Shown: positions 20,179-30,010 of the stretch, piece after piece
Position numbering within the stretch: the first letter of the stretch is position 1
Layout: each line of letters opens with the position of its first letter
Program-made: the position numbers and the translations under genes
Source of the DNA: Mytilisepta virgata
Taxonomy: Eukaryota > Mollusca > Bivalvia > Mytilida > Mytilidae
Assembly: GCA_028015205.1 (NCBI GenBank)
Contig: CM051514.1
Span: 42,362,150 to 42,426,149, forward strand
DNA length: 64,000 nucleotides
Reading direction: 5' to 3'
The notes under the pieces: generated by a model
Database searches by the model: none
What the model was told of the DNA's origin: nothing
The model's input: only the letters and a program-made list of their open reading frames with translations

Positions 20179-22727
20179 GTATAAGGAAGACTTGTCTTAA
20201 GATATTACAACATTTCTACTGGCCCAGACTTAGAAATGATGTCGCAGAATACTGCAAATCATGCCATATATGCCAGGTTGTTGGCAAGCCTAACCAGAAA
20301 ATACCACCAGCACCACTTCTGCCAATTCCAGCCTTTGAAGAACCTTTCAGCCGAGTGCTTATTGATTGCGTTGGACCTTTACCAAAGACCAAGACTGGAA
20401 ATGCTTATTTATTGACGATCATGTGTACATCCACTCGCTTTCCTGAGGCTATTCCCTTAAGGAATATCAAGACGCCAACTATTGCCAAAGCTCTTATCAA
20501 ATTTTTCACATTAGTAGGGCTTCCTAAGTCAATACAGTCCGACCAGGGTTCAAATTTTATGTCAGGTTTATTTCAGCAGGTCGTTTACCAGTTAGGGATT
20601 GCTCAGTATAGATCAAGTGCTTATCATCCAGAATCTCAAGGTGCCTTAGAACGTTTTCATCAAACATTGAAGAACATGATTAGGACTTTTTGTCTTCAAT
20701 TTGATAGGGACTGGGATGATGGTGTTCACTTTCTACTTTTTGCGGTCCGAGAGGCTGTTCAAGAATCCCTTGGTTTTAGCCCCTTTGAGTTAGTGTTTGG
20801 TCATACTGTAAGGGGACCTTTGAAATTGATTAAGGAAAAATGGCTTACTGAACACACTGACTTGAATCTTCTAGACTATGTATCTAGATTTAAAGAAAAA
20901 TTGTATACTGCTTGTCAAATTGCTCAGAAAAACTTAAAAACTGTACAGAATAAGATGAAAATATGGTATGATAAAGATGCCAGGGACAGAGTTTTTGAGC
21001 CTGGTGATAAGGTACTTGTACTTTTGCCAATCCCTGGGCATCCTTTACAGGCTAAATACTGTGGTCCTTATACCATTGACAGTAAAATCAATGAGTTGAA
21101 TTATATTGTAAAAACTCCAGGTCGGCGTAAACAAAATAGAGTATGTCACATTAATATGTTAAAACCATATTTTGAGCGTACTAATGAAGGTGAGAGTAAA
21201 CCAGTTGCCACTTTAGCCATTGTTAAAACAGAGAACGATCATGCCAAACCAGATATAACTGAACCATCTTTTGATTCCAAGACTATAGAACAAACTGTTA
21301 GATTGAAAAATTCTGAAACTTTATCAGATTTAGACTCAAAACTTGCACATCTGACTTTCGATCGCAGAGAAAAATTGAAAACTTTGGTATTTTCTTTTAA
21401 AAATCTTTTTCCAGATGTGCCAAACAAAACCACTGCTGTTTGTCATGATGTTGATGTAGATGATTCTTCTCCAATTAAGCAACATCCTTACCGGCTCAAT
21501 CCACTTAAACTTGATGTTATGAGACAAGAAATTAGATATATGCTTGACAATGATATTATTGAGCCGAGTAACAGTGAATGGAGCTCTCCTTGTCTTCTTG
21601 TACCCAAACCAGATAAAACCTTTCGTTTCGTTACTGATTTCAGAAAAGTAAACTCAGTCTCAAAATCTGACTCCTATCCGATTCCAAGGATAGACAATTG
21701 CATTGATAACATTGGACAATCAAAATTCGTAAGCAAATTTGATTTATTAAAAGGTTACTGGCAGGTCCCCCTGACACCGAGAGCTCGTGAAATATCAGCT
21801 TTTGTCACACCAGACGGCTTATTTCAATATACTGTCATGCCGTTTGGTATGAAAAATGCTCCAGCTACATTTCAAAGAATGATTAATAATGTTATAAAAG
21901 ATTTAGACTGTTGTTATGCTTATATTGATGATCTTATTGTATGTAGTGATAGCTGGGAAGAGCATTTAACACATTTATATGATACTTTTGATAGATTGTC
22001 ACAATCAAATTTGACTGTTAATCTTGCTAAAAGTGAATTTTGTAAGGCCACTGTTGATTATTTAGGGCACACAGTTCGCCAAGGGCAAGTGAAACCTATT
22101 ATGGCTAAAGTGGATGCAATTACCAATTTTCCTCCTCCTACAAATAAAAAACAACTTATGAGATATTTAGGCATGATTGGATTTTACAGAAAATTTTGTT
22201 CAAATTTTGCTACTGTTGTTCAACCATTGACTCATCTTTTACGAAAAGATTCTAAATTCATCTGGAGTGATAATTGTCAAAACTCTTTTGAAAAAAGCAA
22301 ATCACTTTTAATTAACAGTCCCGTTCTTATCACTCCAGACTTTAAAAAGCAATCCAAACTTGCCGTTGATGCAAGTGATGTAGGAGTTGGAGCAGTTTTA
22401 TATCAAGAAACAGATGATAATGTTGAGAAACCTATATCATATTTTTCCAAGAAATTAGATAAACATCAGAAAAATTATTCCACTATTGAAAAAGAATGTT
22501 TTGCACTGTTGTCTGCACTTCAACATTTTGATGTATATTTAAATCCCACTATGCATCCTATTCTGGTTTATACTGATCATAATCCTCTCACCTTCATACA
22601 TAAAATGAGAAACAAGAACCAGAGGTTGACTAGGTGGAGTTTATTGTTACAAGAATATGATATTATTGTAAAACATATTAAAGGTAAAGATAACGTAATA
22701 GCAGATGCTTTATCTAGATCTTATTAA
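20055..22727 (+). CDS. pol: pol: integrase, then reverse transcriptase and RNase H
   Basis: 890 codons. Integrase comes first: zinc-binding His33, His40, Cys70 and Cys73; catalytic Asp104, Asp163 and Glu199 (D-x35-E); and a GPY motif at 337-339 with INMLKPYF at 366-373. Reverse transcriptase follows: HPYRLNP at 477, VTDFRKVN at 526, Asp563 in KFDLLKGYW, and YIDD at 623-626. RNase H residues Asp772, Glu812/814, Asp841 and Asp884 end the protein close to the stop. All catalytic residues are present. There is no methionine at the beginning (the frame is open from 20,034 and 20,055 is GTG), because this is the continuation of the preceding frame after a one-base break in a short C run near 20,061-20,064. 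Translation of an intact copy would be as one gag-pol polyprotein. Confidence 0.95.
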   Translation: MEAPDAIPQEEWRVVYQVVVPKVYRQEIIGLAHDTPLAGHLGIRKTCLKILQHFYWPRLRNDVAEYCKSCHICQVVGKPNQKIPPAPLLPIPAFEEPFSRVLIDCVGPLPKTKTGNAYLLTIMCTSTRFPEAIPLRNIKTPTIAKALIKFFTLVGLPKSIQSDQGSNFMSGLFQQVVYQLGIAQYRSSAYHPESQGALERFHQTLKNMIRTFCLQFDRDWDDGVHFLLFAVREAVQESLGFSPFELVFGHTVRGPLKLIKEKWLTEHTDLNLLDYVSRFKEKLYTACQIAQKNLKTVQNKMKIWYDKDARDRVFEPGDKVLVLLPIPGHPLQAKYCGPYTIDSKINELNYIVKTPGRRKQNRVCHINMLKPYFERTNEGESKPVATLAIVKTENDHAKPDITEPSFDSKTIEQTVRLKNSETLSDLDSKLAHLTFDRREKLKTLVFSFKNLFPDVPNKTTAVCHDVDVDDSSPIKQHPYRLNPLKLDVMRQEIRYMLDNDIIEPSNSEWSSPCLLVPKPDKTFRFVTDFRKVNSVSKSDSYPIPRIDNCIDNIGQSKFVSKFDLLKGYWQVPLTPRAREISAFVTPDGLFQYTVMPFGMKNAPATFQRMINNVIKDLDCCYAYIDDLIVCSDSWEEHLTHLYDTFDRLSQSNLTVNLAKSEFCKATVDYLGHTVRQGQVKPIMAKVDAITNFPPPTNKKQLMRYLGMIGFYRKFCSNFATVVQPLTHLLRKDSKFIWSDNCQNSFEKSKSLLINSPVLITPDFKKQSKLAVDASDVGVGAVLYQETDDNVEKPISYFSKKLDKHQKNYSTIEKECFALLSALQHFDVYLNPTMHPILVYTDHNPLTFIHKMRNKNQRLTRWSLLLQEYDIIVKHIKGKDNVIADALSRSY

Positions 22728-22798
22728 AACACTGTATACATACTATATATTTTTGTATATATTGTTCATGAAGTTCTCGTTACACTCAAACTTCTTTT

Positions 22799-22809
22799 AA
22801 GGGGGGAGG
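22799..22809 (+). promoter_or_regulatory. Polypurine tract
   Basis: AAGGGGGGAGG lies immediately before the TG of the 3' LTR, where plus-strand priming is expected. It follows a pyrimidine-rich stretch, and pol stops about 70 bases upstream. Confidence 0.9.
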
Positions 22810-23406
22810 TGTTATGATATTGTAATTATTATATTTATCTTGGCCTGATTTGTTTTGCGTAGCCTTATAACATGTATACTATGTTTACATAATACTTATA
22901 GTTGTTTACCAAATAATGTTATAACTGCACAGTTTAGAAATCACTGGAACAATAATAGATACTGGTGGAATGACTAGAACTTTCTATTTGACTTACGTAA
23001 TAATTATGGTGTGATTCGAACTTCTACCGTATTCCAGAAGTTTCCATTCTACAGTATATATACGGACAACAAAGTTAGATTTTCAGATCAGAACGTATTG
23101 GACCAGTCATTCTTGTGTTCTCAGCTGTTGGATTTATTTACGTTTCACTCATCGTACTTCACAGACTTTTATTTTCGTTACATCATACTAGATTGTGACT
23201 GATTGAATATAATATTCCGTTTGGATTCAGGCAACAGTGACCAGAATTCCGGATTAGGAAAAGAAGGATTTTGAACAGTTAAGTTGACATTTTAGTTTTT
23301 TTTTTTGTAATATTTTGTAAACTTGTATATAATAAATCTTGTTAAATTTTATTATTGATTTGTGTCTTTTGTTGGCTACAATTTAAAGGTGATTTCGGCC
23401 GTAACA
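22810..23406 (+). repeat. 3' LTR (597 bp)
   Basis: Same length and ends as the 5' LTR. By eye there are five substitutions and two compensating one-base differences in T runs. AATAAA is at 23,331-23,336 and the TATA-like run at about 23,055-23,062. Confidence 0.97.
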
Positions 23407-23510
23407 GTATAATCAACATACAGACCAACCAAGGTTAGCTTAATTTTATGATCTCATGACATGATAAATTGAGAATTTACATTTATTTTATTTTTTCATT
23501 TTGGTTAATA

Positions 23511-23814
23511 ATTAGGCCACACAAAATTGATTTTTAGTTCTTTTGGATTTTATGGTAAATATAGGTGCGATCGAGCAAAAAGTAAAATAAAAATTCTTGC
23601 GGACTAGTTTTTTTTTTCAAGCGAAGATCAAAGTGCGACACAATTTGTAACTAAAGTATTCCATAAAATAGAAGAAAATCATTTTTTTCAAAATTTTAGG
23701 AGCTGGCGAAACATTTTTCCTTTTAATTTGTTGCAAAATGAAGAATAAGAGGCGAATTTCGAGCATTTATTTCTAGATGATCTGCCGAAAAAATCAATTT
23801 GGTTTTGGCCTAAT
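23511..23814. mobile_element. MITE with ~26-bp terminal inverted repeats
   Basis: The left end ATTAGGCCACACAAAATTGA and right end TCAATTTGGTTTTGGCCTAA (then T) are inverted repeats with a few mismatches. The 304 bp between contain no coding frame. It lies 100 bp after the retrotransposon. Confidence 0.8.
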
Positions 23815-24468
23815 TTGTAAGGGATTTAAAGGCGAATACAAGATGTATTTCAGTCAAAATAAAACAATATCAGCTCCAACTGTTTGAAAAATGTTTACTT
23901 GCGTCTTTTATCCTTACGGATCTTTACACTCCTGTCTACCCCCGGATGCAAAAAGTTTTTGGTTAAACGTTTTAATTTCCGATAATAATACCCTCTAAAT
24001 TTAACGCACTTTGTGGTTGTTCATTTATCTTCCCGGGTTTGTCTGTCCAATGGATTACGTTTTTGTGATTTTAGGTATATTTGTCCTTTTTATGAGACTA
24101 TAAGGATACAGTGGCAATAGAAATCATCCATCAACAACATGAAAATCAAACCCTGTCATTCAACAAATGATAGATAAAGCCTGCAACATCTTAAAGAAAG
24201 TAAAAGAAAATATAAATAAATAAATAAAATGGTAACTAAATAAATAAATAAAAATTTAAAAAATAATAAGAATATTAAAATGACAAAAATGTATATCAGA
24301 TGAAAGAAAAATATTTTCTGTTCGTCCCGTAATTATTATCTGCAATAAATAAACGTTATAGAACGTCGGACGTCATGAGGTCGCCGGAAAAAAAAGTCAT
24401 CAAAATTAGTAACTCTAACTCGAAATGTAACTAGATAAATGACATTAGAAATTAATATCTCGAGATCA
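23815..24468. other. No gene seen; A-rich microsatellite and a small repeat piece
   Basis: The stretch 24,010-24,095 resembles the arm of the fold-back element at 4,935-5,487 (TGTTCATTTATCTTCC followed by GGATTACGTTTTT). An AAATAAAT microsatellite lies at 24,210-24,270. Nothing else can be supported. Confidence 0.5.
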
Positions 24469-24616
24469 CTCGAACTCGATTTATAACTCGAACTATAACT
24501 CAAACTCTAACTCGAACTTCAACTCGAACTCTAACTTTAACTCGAACTCTAACTCTAACTCCAACTCGAACTCTACCTTTACTTTAACTCTAACTTTAAG
24601 TCGAACTCGAACTCTG
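24469..24616. repeat. Hexamer tandem array (AACTCG/AACTCT)
   Basis: More than twenty consecutive six-base units, mostly AACTCG, AACTCT and AACTTT, in register over about 150 bp, with decaying edges. Confidence 0.95.
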
Positions 24617-26256
24617 TGTTTAGTCACACCCTCAACTTCCTGTCAGGAACCAGACTCTATTTTAAAATTTTTCGGTCTAAATCTAATACTTCCTGAGTTA
24701 TTTTGCATTCGTTAAAATAAATGTTTATGACTTTTATCCATGATGTTGATATTTATATATAAATATACGTGTGTTTGTGAGGTTATATGATGGGGTTTGT
24801 GTGTGTGTACACAATACAGCTACTATTGCGTTACATCAGTTAAAAATTAAAGTCTGAAACAACTCTAACGTATACGTAAATATTTTTTGACAACTCGGTC
24901 GTCGGGGATTTAAACTCGGACCGTTTCAATAGAAACTTATTTCCAGGTATAGACGATATACAAGCACATTTGTTTTGCATCCCTTCTGCCTATCCCCTTT
25001 TTCTCTGCAACACCCCACAACCTTCAATGTCAAATTTGTTTTTTTTCGTCATTTTATGAAAGAAATAAACACAATATCACAATATAATAGCATAACTGAA
25101 ACAATAAAAAAGTTTAATTGCAGGGTGTAGTAGGAAACAAAGGGGGAAAGGTGGGATGCAATCCATTCCCCATATACTGTGCCAGTCGACGAAATTTGGA
25201 CATTTGATTTATGTTATAAATGATTGGGGAAAATGACAATGAAAGTCGTAGGGTGCAACACACTAAATACACTCTTCAGATCCTCGCGCGATATACTATA
25301 GATCATGCTTTATTCAAGGACTGGACAGAGGGAGAGAATGGATACACAATTTCTGACTTCTTAACAATTTAGACGGCGTTCTTACTGTCTCTCAAATTGA
25401 TAGATATATAAGACATAATAACATCACACATCGCTGTATAAGACAGAAAAATTTCATTCTACGGAAATTGTAAATTTTCCAGTCGAAGGGATATAAGAAT
25501 ATCTATTCCATCTTTTTCGGATACCCGTGCACGGATAGTTTCCTAGTGTAGAACTTAAAAAAGGGTGACCCATTTATTTTATATCTTTCATTAAATTATT
25601 AGAAATTCAAATTCAAATTTATTTATTGAAATAGAGTCCAACAATGGACTATCATCAATACATCACAAGGAGCAAACAATAACAATACATGCTACGTTTA
25701 GTAATACCACAGCTGAGAAATCAGAATAAAATTTGATTATTCACCTTTGTATATTTATTCTTCAAAGATAAGTTCATACAATTTATATATTCCAGATATG
25801 CCAATTCAACAAATATCCATAACTTTCCTTCACAAAATAAATCTGATTTTTGTTTTTTGTTTTTTGTTTTTTTTTTTTTTTTTTGTTTTTTTTTTTTTTT
25901 TGTTTTTTGTTTTTTTTCCTAGATCGGAAAAAGTTTGAAAAGGATAATAAACAGGTTAAAATTATCTTTGACTTTCCTTCAAAGATTAGTTCTATTTGTA
26001 CATATACATGTAGTCCAGCTGATATGTGCAGAATTTTGGCAGAATTGTGGGTTTGATGATAAAAGGATGAAACTTGTTACATTTGTAAACATGTGTATAT
26101 ATATCAATTTAAGCTACGGACCACTTTCAAAATTTCAAAATGGCCGAGATTTTCAAGCATTATCATGTTTTAATCTGCATATAGGGCCTTGGATATTGAA
26201 AACGTATCTTTTTTCACCACTGACAAAAACAAATTTAGTGTATCGATATCTTTAAG
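24617..26256. other. No gene seen; long poly-T tracts
   Basis: Contains a T tract with scattered G at about 25,846-25,918. The small frames at 25,747-26,056 are translations of that tract. Nothing else can be supported. Confidence 0.6.
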
Positions 26257-26654
26257 TACAAACAACGCTTTATAGCTGGATCTGCCCAGTGTTCCACCAT
26301 GCCATTGTCTCAACTTCTAACTTCTATTTTAACAGCTGTCAAAACGAACAACCAAAGTTATTGTGAGACAAGCTATTCAAGAAGTGGTAGCGATCAAATG
26401 TGGATATTAAAAAACTCCAAAGACTTAAAGGATATTTTACGATCTCGTTCCATTTCAGTCTGTAACAGTAAAATAACATTTGATTTCTGTACCTTCTATA
26501 CCACCATTCCTCATTCACAACTGACGGAGAAGTTGAAAGATATTATCCATCGATGCCTTCAAAATAAAAATGGCAACACCAGATACGCAAACCTTGTCAT
26601 TGGTAGAGATAAATCATACTTTGTTAAAAACCACACTGAATCTAACAAAAACTA
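26257..26654 (+). pseudogene. Penelope-like reverse transcriptase, 5' half (split by insertion)
   Basis: The plus frame runs through YKQRFIAGSAQCSTMPLSQL, SYSRSGSDQMWILKNSKDL and FDFCTFYTTIPHS, the last being the first catalytic Asp region of the reverse transcriptase. It continues to GRDKSYFVKNHTESNKN and is then cut by the element at 26,655-27,954. The rest resumes at 27,955. The family is one I recognise from bivalve genomes and place with Penelope-like retroelements. No 5' end or endonuclease domain is visible. Confidence 0.7.
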
Positions 26655-27954
26655 GAGGCTCTCAAGAGCCTGTGTCGCTCACCTGTATCTAATGTGATTT
26701 TGGAAATTATGTAAAATTATATAATGATTGAGACCAAGATTGGTTTAATTTGACACAGTATTTAAAATTAAAAACAGGTCATCTTAGTGTAGTCTTACAA
26801 TAGCTACTGAAGATATCTTATCATTATTATTTTTGAATATGTGGTCAAGTTGTGACCATTCAGAATTTTTTTTACAATTTTCTGATAGACTTCTAAACAT
26901 CTTGGATGATGGATCGGCAACAAAGTAACAACACTTGGTCAGCACCTCATAAGGAACATTCATCCTATGTTTTGTTACTTCCATTCAGTGGTTCTTTAAA
27001 AGAAGTCATTTGTATGCATTTCCCATAGGGTCCAATGTTAAACTTAGTCCCCCGCTGGCGGCCATCTTGGATGATGGATCGGCTACAAAGTAACAACACT
27101 TGGTCAGCACCTCATAAGGAACATTCATGCCAGATTTAGTTTCATTCCATTCAGTGGTTCTCTAAAAGAAGTCATTTGTATGCATTTCCAATAGGGTCCT
27201 ATGTTAAACTAAGTTCCCCGCTGGCGGCCATCTTGGATGATGGATCAGCTACAAAGTAACAACACTTGGTCAGCACTTCATAAGGAATATTCATGCCATG
27301 TTTGGTTTCATTCCATTAAGTGGGTCACTAAAAGAAGTCATTTGTATGCATTTCCCATAGGGTTCTATGTTAAACTAAGTCCTCCGCTGGCGGCCATCTT
27401 GGATGATGGATCGGCTACAAAGTAACAACACTTGGTCAGCACCTCATAAGGAACATTCATGCCATGTTTGGTTTCATTCCATTCAACGGTTCTCTAAAAG
27501 AAGTCATTTGTATGCATTTCCCATAGGGTCCTATGTTAAACTAAGTCCCCCTCTGGCGGCCATCTTGGATGATGGATCGGCTACAAAGTAACAACACTTG
27601 GTCAGCACCTTATAAGGGTTCATTCATGCCAGATTTAGTTTCATTCCATTCAGTGGTTCTCTAAAAGAAGTCATTTGTATGCATTTCCCCTAGGGTCCTA
27701 TGTTAAACTAAATTCCCCGCTGGCGGCCATCTTGGATGATGGATCGGCTACAAAGTAACAACACTTGGTCAGCACCTCATAAGGAACGTTCATGCCATGT
27801 TTGGTTTCATTCCATTCAGTGGTTCTCTAGAAAAAGTTCACAATGTAAAATGTTAACGACGACGACGGACGACGCCGGACGACGCCGGACGACGACGGAC
27901 GACAGACGCCAAGTGATGAGAAAAGCTCACTTGGCCCTTCGGGCCAGGTGAGCT
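26655..27954. mobile_element. Nested tandem-repeat element with 3' palindrome (possibly Helitron-like)
   Basis: Inserted inside the reverse transcriptase frame. It starts with GAGGCTCTCAAGAGCC, itself a small hairpin, contains six 166-bp tandem units and a GACGAC microsatellite (about 27,856-27,905), and ends in a 31-bp palindrome (27,924-27,954) whose 14-bp arms have one mismatch around a TTC loop. The sequence following the palindrome is CTAA. A 3' hairpin followed by CTRR is a Helitron feature, and tandem cores with a microsatellite are described for pearl-type elements of bivalves. That assignment is inference. It encodes no protein. Confidence 0.8.
26901..27840. repeat. 166-bp tandem repeat, five full and one partial unit
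   Basis: The block CTTGGATGATGGATCGGC starts at 26,901, 27,066, 27,232, 27,398, 27,564 and 27,731, so the period is 165-167 bp. Units are about 95% identical by eye. The similar small plus-strand open frames of 62-71 codons in successive units are produced by the repeat and by a start codon in GGATGATGG. Confidence 0.97.
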
Positions 27955-28605
27955 AAAAATATCCAGAGGATACAGACGACGAAATTTAATTTTTGATCGA
28001 CAACATATTTGTTGAATTTGGTGGACGTGTTTTCCAAGAAACAATTGGCATTCCTATGGGTGCGAATTATGTGCCACTCCTGGCCGACTTGTTCATTTAC
28101 TCATATGAGGCAGACTTTCTTAAGCAAAAACAGAAGAAGTTAGCCCATACCTTTAATTTCAGCTTCCGCTACTTAGATGATGTTTTATCACTCAACAATT
28201 CACGTTTTGGTAATTTCTTACAACTCATCTATCCCAATGAGCTCGAACGATACCACAGACACTTTCAAGTCTGCATCTTATCTTGACCTTCACCGCAAAA
28301 TAGACAGCAGAGGAAGGTTGAATACAAAACTTTACGACAAATGGGATGACTTTGACTTTCCAATCGCCAAATTCCCATTTTTGAGCCGCAATATTCCAGA
28401 AGCCCCGGCGTATGGAGTATATATTTCACAACGTATACGTTATTCCAGAGCTTGTGAAATATACATGTTGTTCATATGTTTTCAGTTTTTTTATTGTAAT
28501 GTATTGTTTTGGTCTTGTTTTCGTTGTTCTCCGGTGATTGTCAGTTGTTTAGATTTTTCCCTCAAATATTCCTTTGGTATTTCTTGACTTTACTTAAGTA
28601 GAATT
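27955..28605 (+). pseudogene. Penelope-like reverse transcriptase, 3' half and tail (split by insertion)
   Basis: Continues the protein cut at 26,654. After a short damaged stretch it reads FLIDNIFVEFGGRVFQETIG, IPMGANYVPLLADLF and FRYLDDVLSLNN, the catalytic YxDD box. A frame shift near 28,240 is followed by SASYLDLHRKIDSRGRLNTK, FPFLSRNIPEAPAYGVYISQ and RIRYSRACEIY. It then runs into the family's shared 3' tail, ending in TTTGGTATTTCTTGACTTTA near 28,590. It is broken by the nested element, a stop and at least one frame shift, so it is inactive. Confidence 0.75.
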
Positions 28606-29473
28606 TGTAATTATTTTAAGGAGGATTGAACGTGTCCATATCCCATCTTAGCATCGTAACTCAGATCACATAATAGCCCGAAACCCGTTAGTATGGTAAA
28701 AACCATGTTGAATTAAAAAGTTGCATTTGGCATAATTATTATTTTGAAGCAGGGGTTTTACACCTAGATGAGGATCTGAAGAACATCGTGGTGTAATATA
28801 TATTTATCTATATACATATATGCGATAATACTAACCGAAAACTGTTAAAATCAGATTTTGATGCTGTAAAATTTTTGTCCGCCTATGGCGGGGATCGAAC
28901 TTACACCGTTGAAACACTATGGCATCTATTCGCCTAGCACCATGTCCAGCGCCCTAGACCACTCGGTATATATGTGTTACATGTATATTCTTAAGAATAG
29001 ATTGATGTGTTACATGTATATTCTTTAGTAATAAATAGATTATTGATCTCAGTACTATTTCAGTTTAGAAGAGGTTAGTATTTCTTTAAAATTCTTATTT
29101 CGTTTGTACGAAATACTTAGTTTATTTACAAAAATGAGTTTTATTTCTTCATCATTAACTAATACCGCTCAGTGTATCATAATACCTTGCTTAAGCTGTT
29201 TAACATGTGAGCTGACTTTTGTTGTATGACAGATCGGGGGGGGGTCTTTTGTTTTTATTTTTCACCCTCAACAGCTCATTCCGTTGTAATTGTTTTTTAT
29301 ACTGTCAATTTCAGTTCGGTCGTGTCCACGTCAACTAAGCGATCAGTGAAGTTGTTGCCTCTGGAAATCTCGCGTATCATTAGTACTTCTCTTAAACCCC
29401 TTTCTTGAACCACTTAAAGTTAGAGGATGGGTGACATGATGATCTTTCTAGATGCTAGTGGTGTTTTGGTTTT
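28606..29473. other. No gene seen apart from the SINE
   Basis: Outside the SINE at 28,822-28,968 this is AT-rich DNA with no supported frame. Two short repeats of TGTTACATGTATATTCTTA occur at about 28,974 and 29,004. Confidence 0.5.
28822..28968 (-). mobile_element. tRNA-derived SINE (tRNA-Leu-like head)
   Basis: On the minus strand, ACCGAGTGGTCTAGGGCGCT (A box; + strand about 28,947-28,967) is followed by AAGTTCGATCCCCGCC (B box; about 28,886-28,901). The spacing suits a long-variable-arm tRNA such as tRNA-Leu. After the tRNA part comes a body reading AAAATCTGATTTTAACAGT. A second, 5'-truncated copy lies at 33,064-33,195. The acceptor stem does not pair, so it is not a working tRNA gene. 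Confidence 0.75.
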
Positions 29474-30010
29474 TTATGTATGATATGTTGTAATATCAAG
29501 AATTGACTCTTTTTCAAATCTATTTGCCTGGAATAATAGTGTGTCGATGAATTGCATTCGGTTGTACGTCACCTCAAACGTAAACTTTAACAGGTCATGA
29601 TGTCTGTTAGCATGGTGGACAAATTCAACAACGTCCCGATTTTCACAATCCATAACCAGGAAGAGGTCATCACTGTATCTGCAAACGTATAGAATTTTAT
29701 ATCTCTTTGTCGGAATGTACGAACGTTTTTTTCTCTCGATTATTTCATACACCCTAAGGTCCGTATCTTTTGAAGCTAAGGAGTTTCCAATCGGAACGCT
29801 TGTGTGCTTGCGAAATTTCTTGTCACCATACTCAAACTCATTGTTTTTCACAGATTACTCCATGCCGGTTTTATGCATAATCTATCGATTTCTAAGCGTG
29901 TGTTGAAGATGTATGGCTCGAGTGCATTGCTAGCTAGCTCCAGTGTAAATCCAGAACGCTTTAGAAAAGAATGATATTGGATTCTTTCACCCTTATCAAA
30001 ATGACATTTG
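29474..30010 (-). pseudogene. Second, diverged Penelope-type reverse transcriptase fragment
   Basis: The minus frame has LKRSGFTLELASNALEPYIF upstream of a stop (near 29,855). It then has FEYGDKKFRKHTSVPIGNSL, CRYSDDLFLVMDCENRDVVE with the SDD catalytic box, and FTFEVTYNRMQFIDTLLFQA. The layout of a conserved Pro-Ile-Gly box, then YxDD, then a FLD-like motif is that of Penelope-like reverse transcriptases. The protein differs clearly from the copy at 26,257-28,605. It is truncated at both ends and interrupted by a stop. Confidence 0.65.

Larger units (their letters stand above)
17363..23410 (+). mobile_element. Gmr1-like Ty3/gypsy LTR retrotransposon, full-length insertion
   Basis: A complete element of about 6.04 kb between 4-bp target duplications GTAT (17,363-17,366 and 23,407-23,410). 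The order is: 597-bp LTR, primer-binding site, gag with a zinc knuckle, aspartic protease, integrase, reverse transcriptase, RNase H, polypurine tract, 597-bp LTR. The enzymes are of Ty3/gypsy type. Integrase precedes reverse transcriptase, the order known for Gmr1 and relatives. No envelope gene and no chromodomain are seen. The LTRs differ by five substitutions and two one-base run lengths, so the insertion is young. gag-pol is interrupted by three frame breaks, so this copy is probably not autonomous unless the breaks are sequence errors. Confidence 0.95.

Noticed and set aside
25747..26056. Phe-rich frames
   Set aside because: They are translations of a long T tract with scattered G.
27237..27951. 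Series of similar 62-71 codon frames
   Set aside because: They arise once per 166-bp unit from a start codon in GGATGATGG and differ by the base changes of the units. There is no sign of coding constraint.
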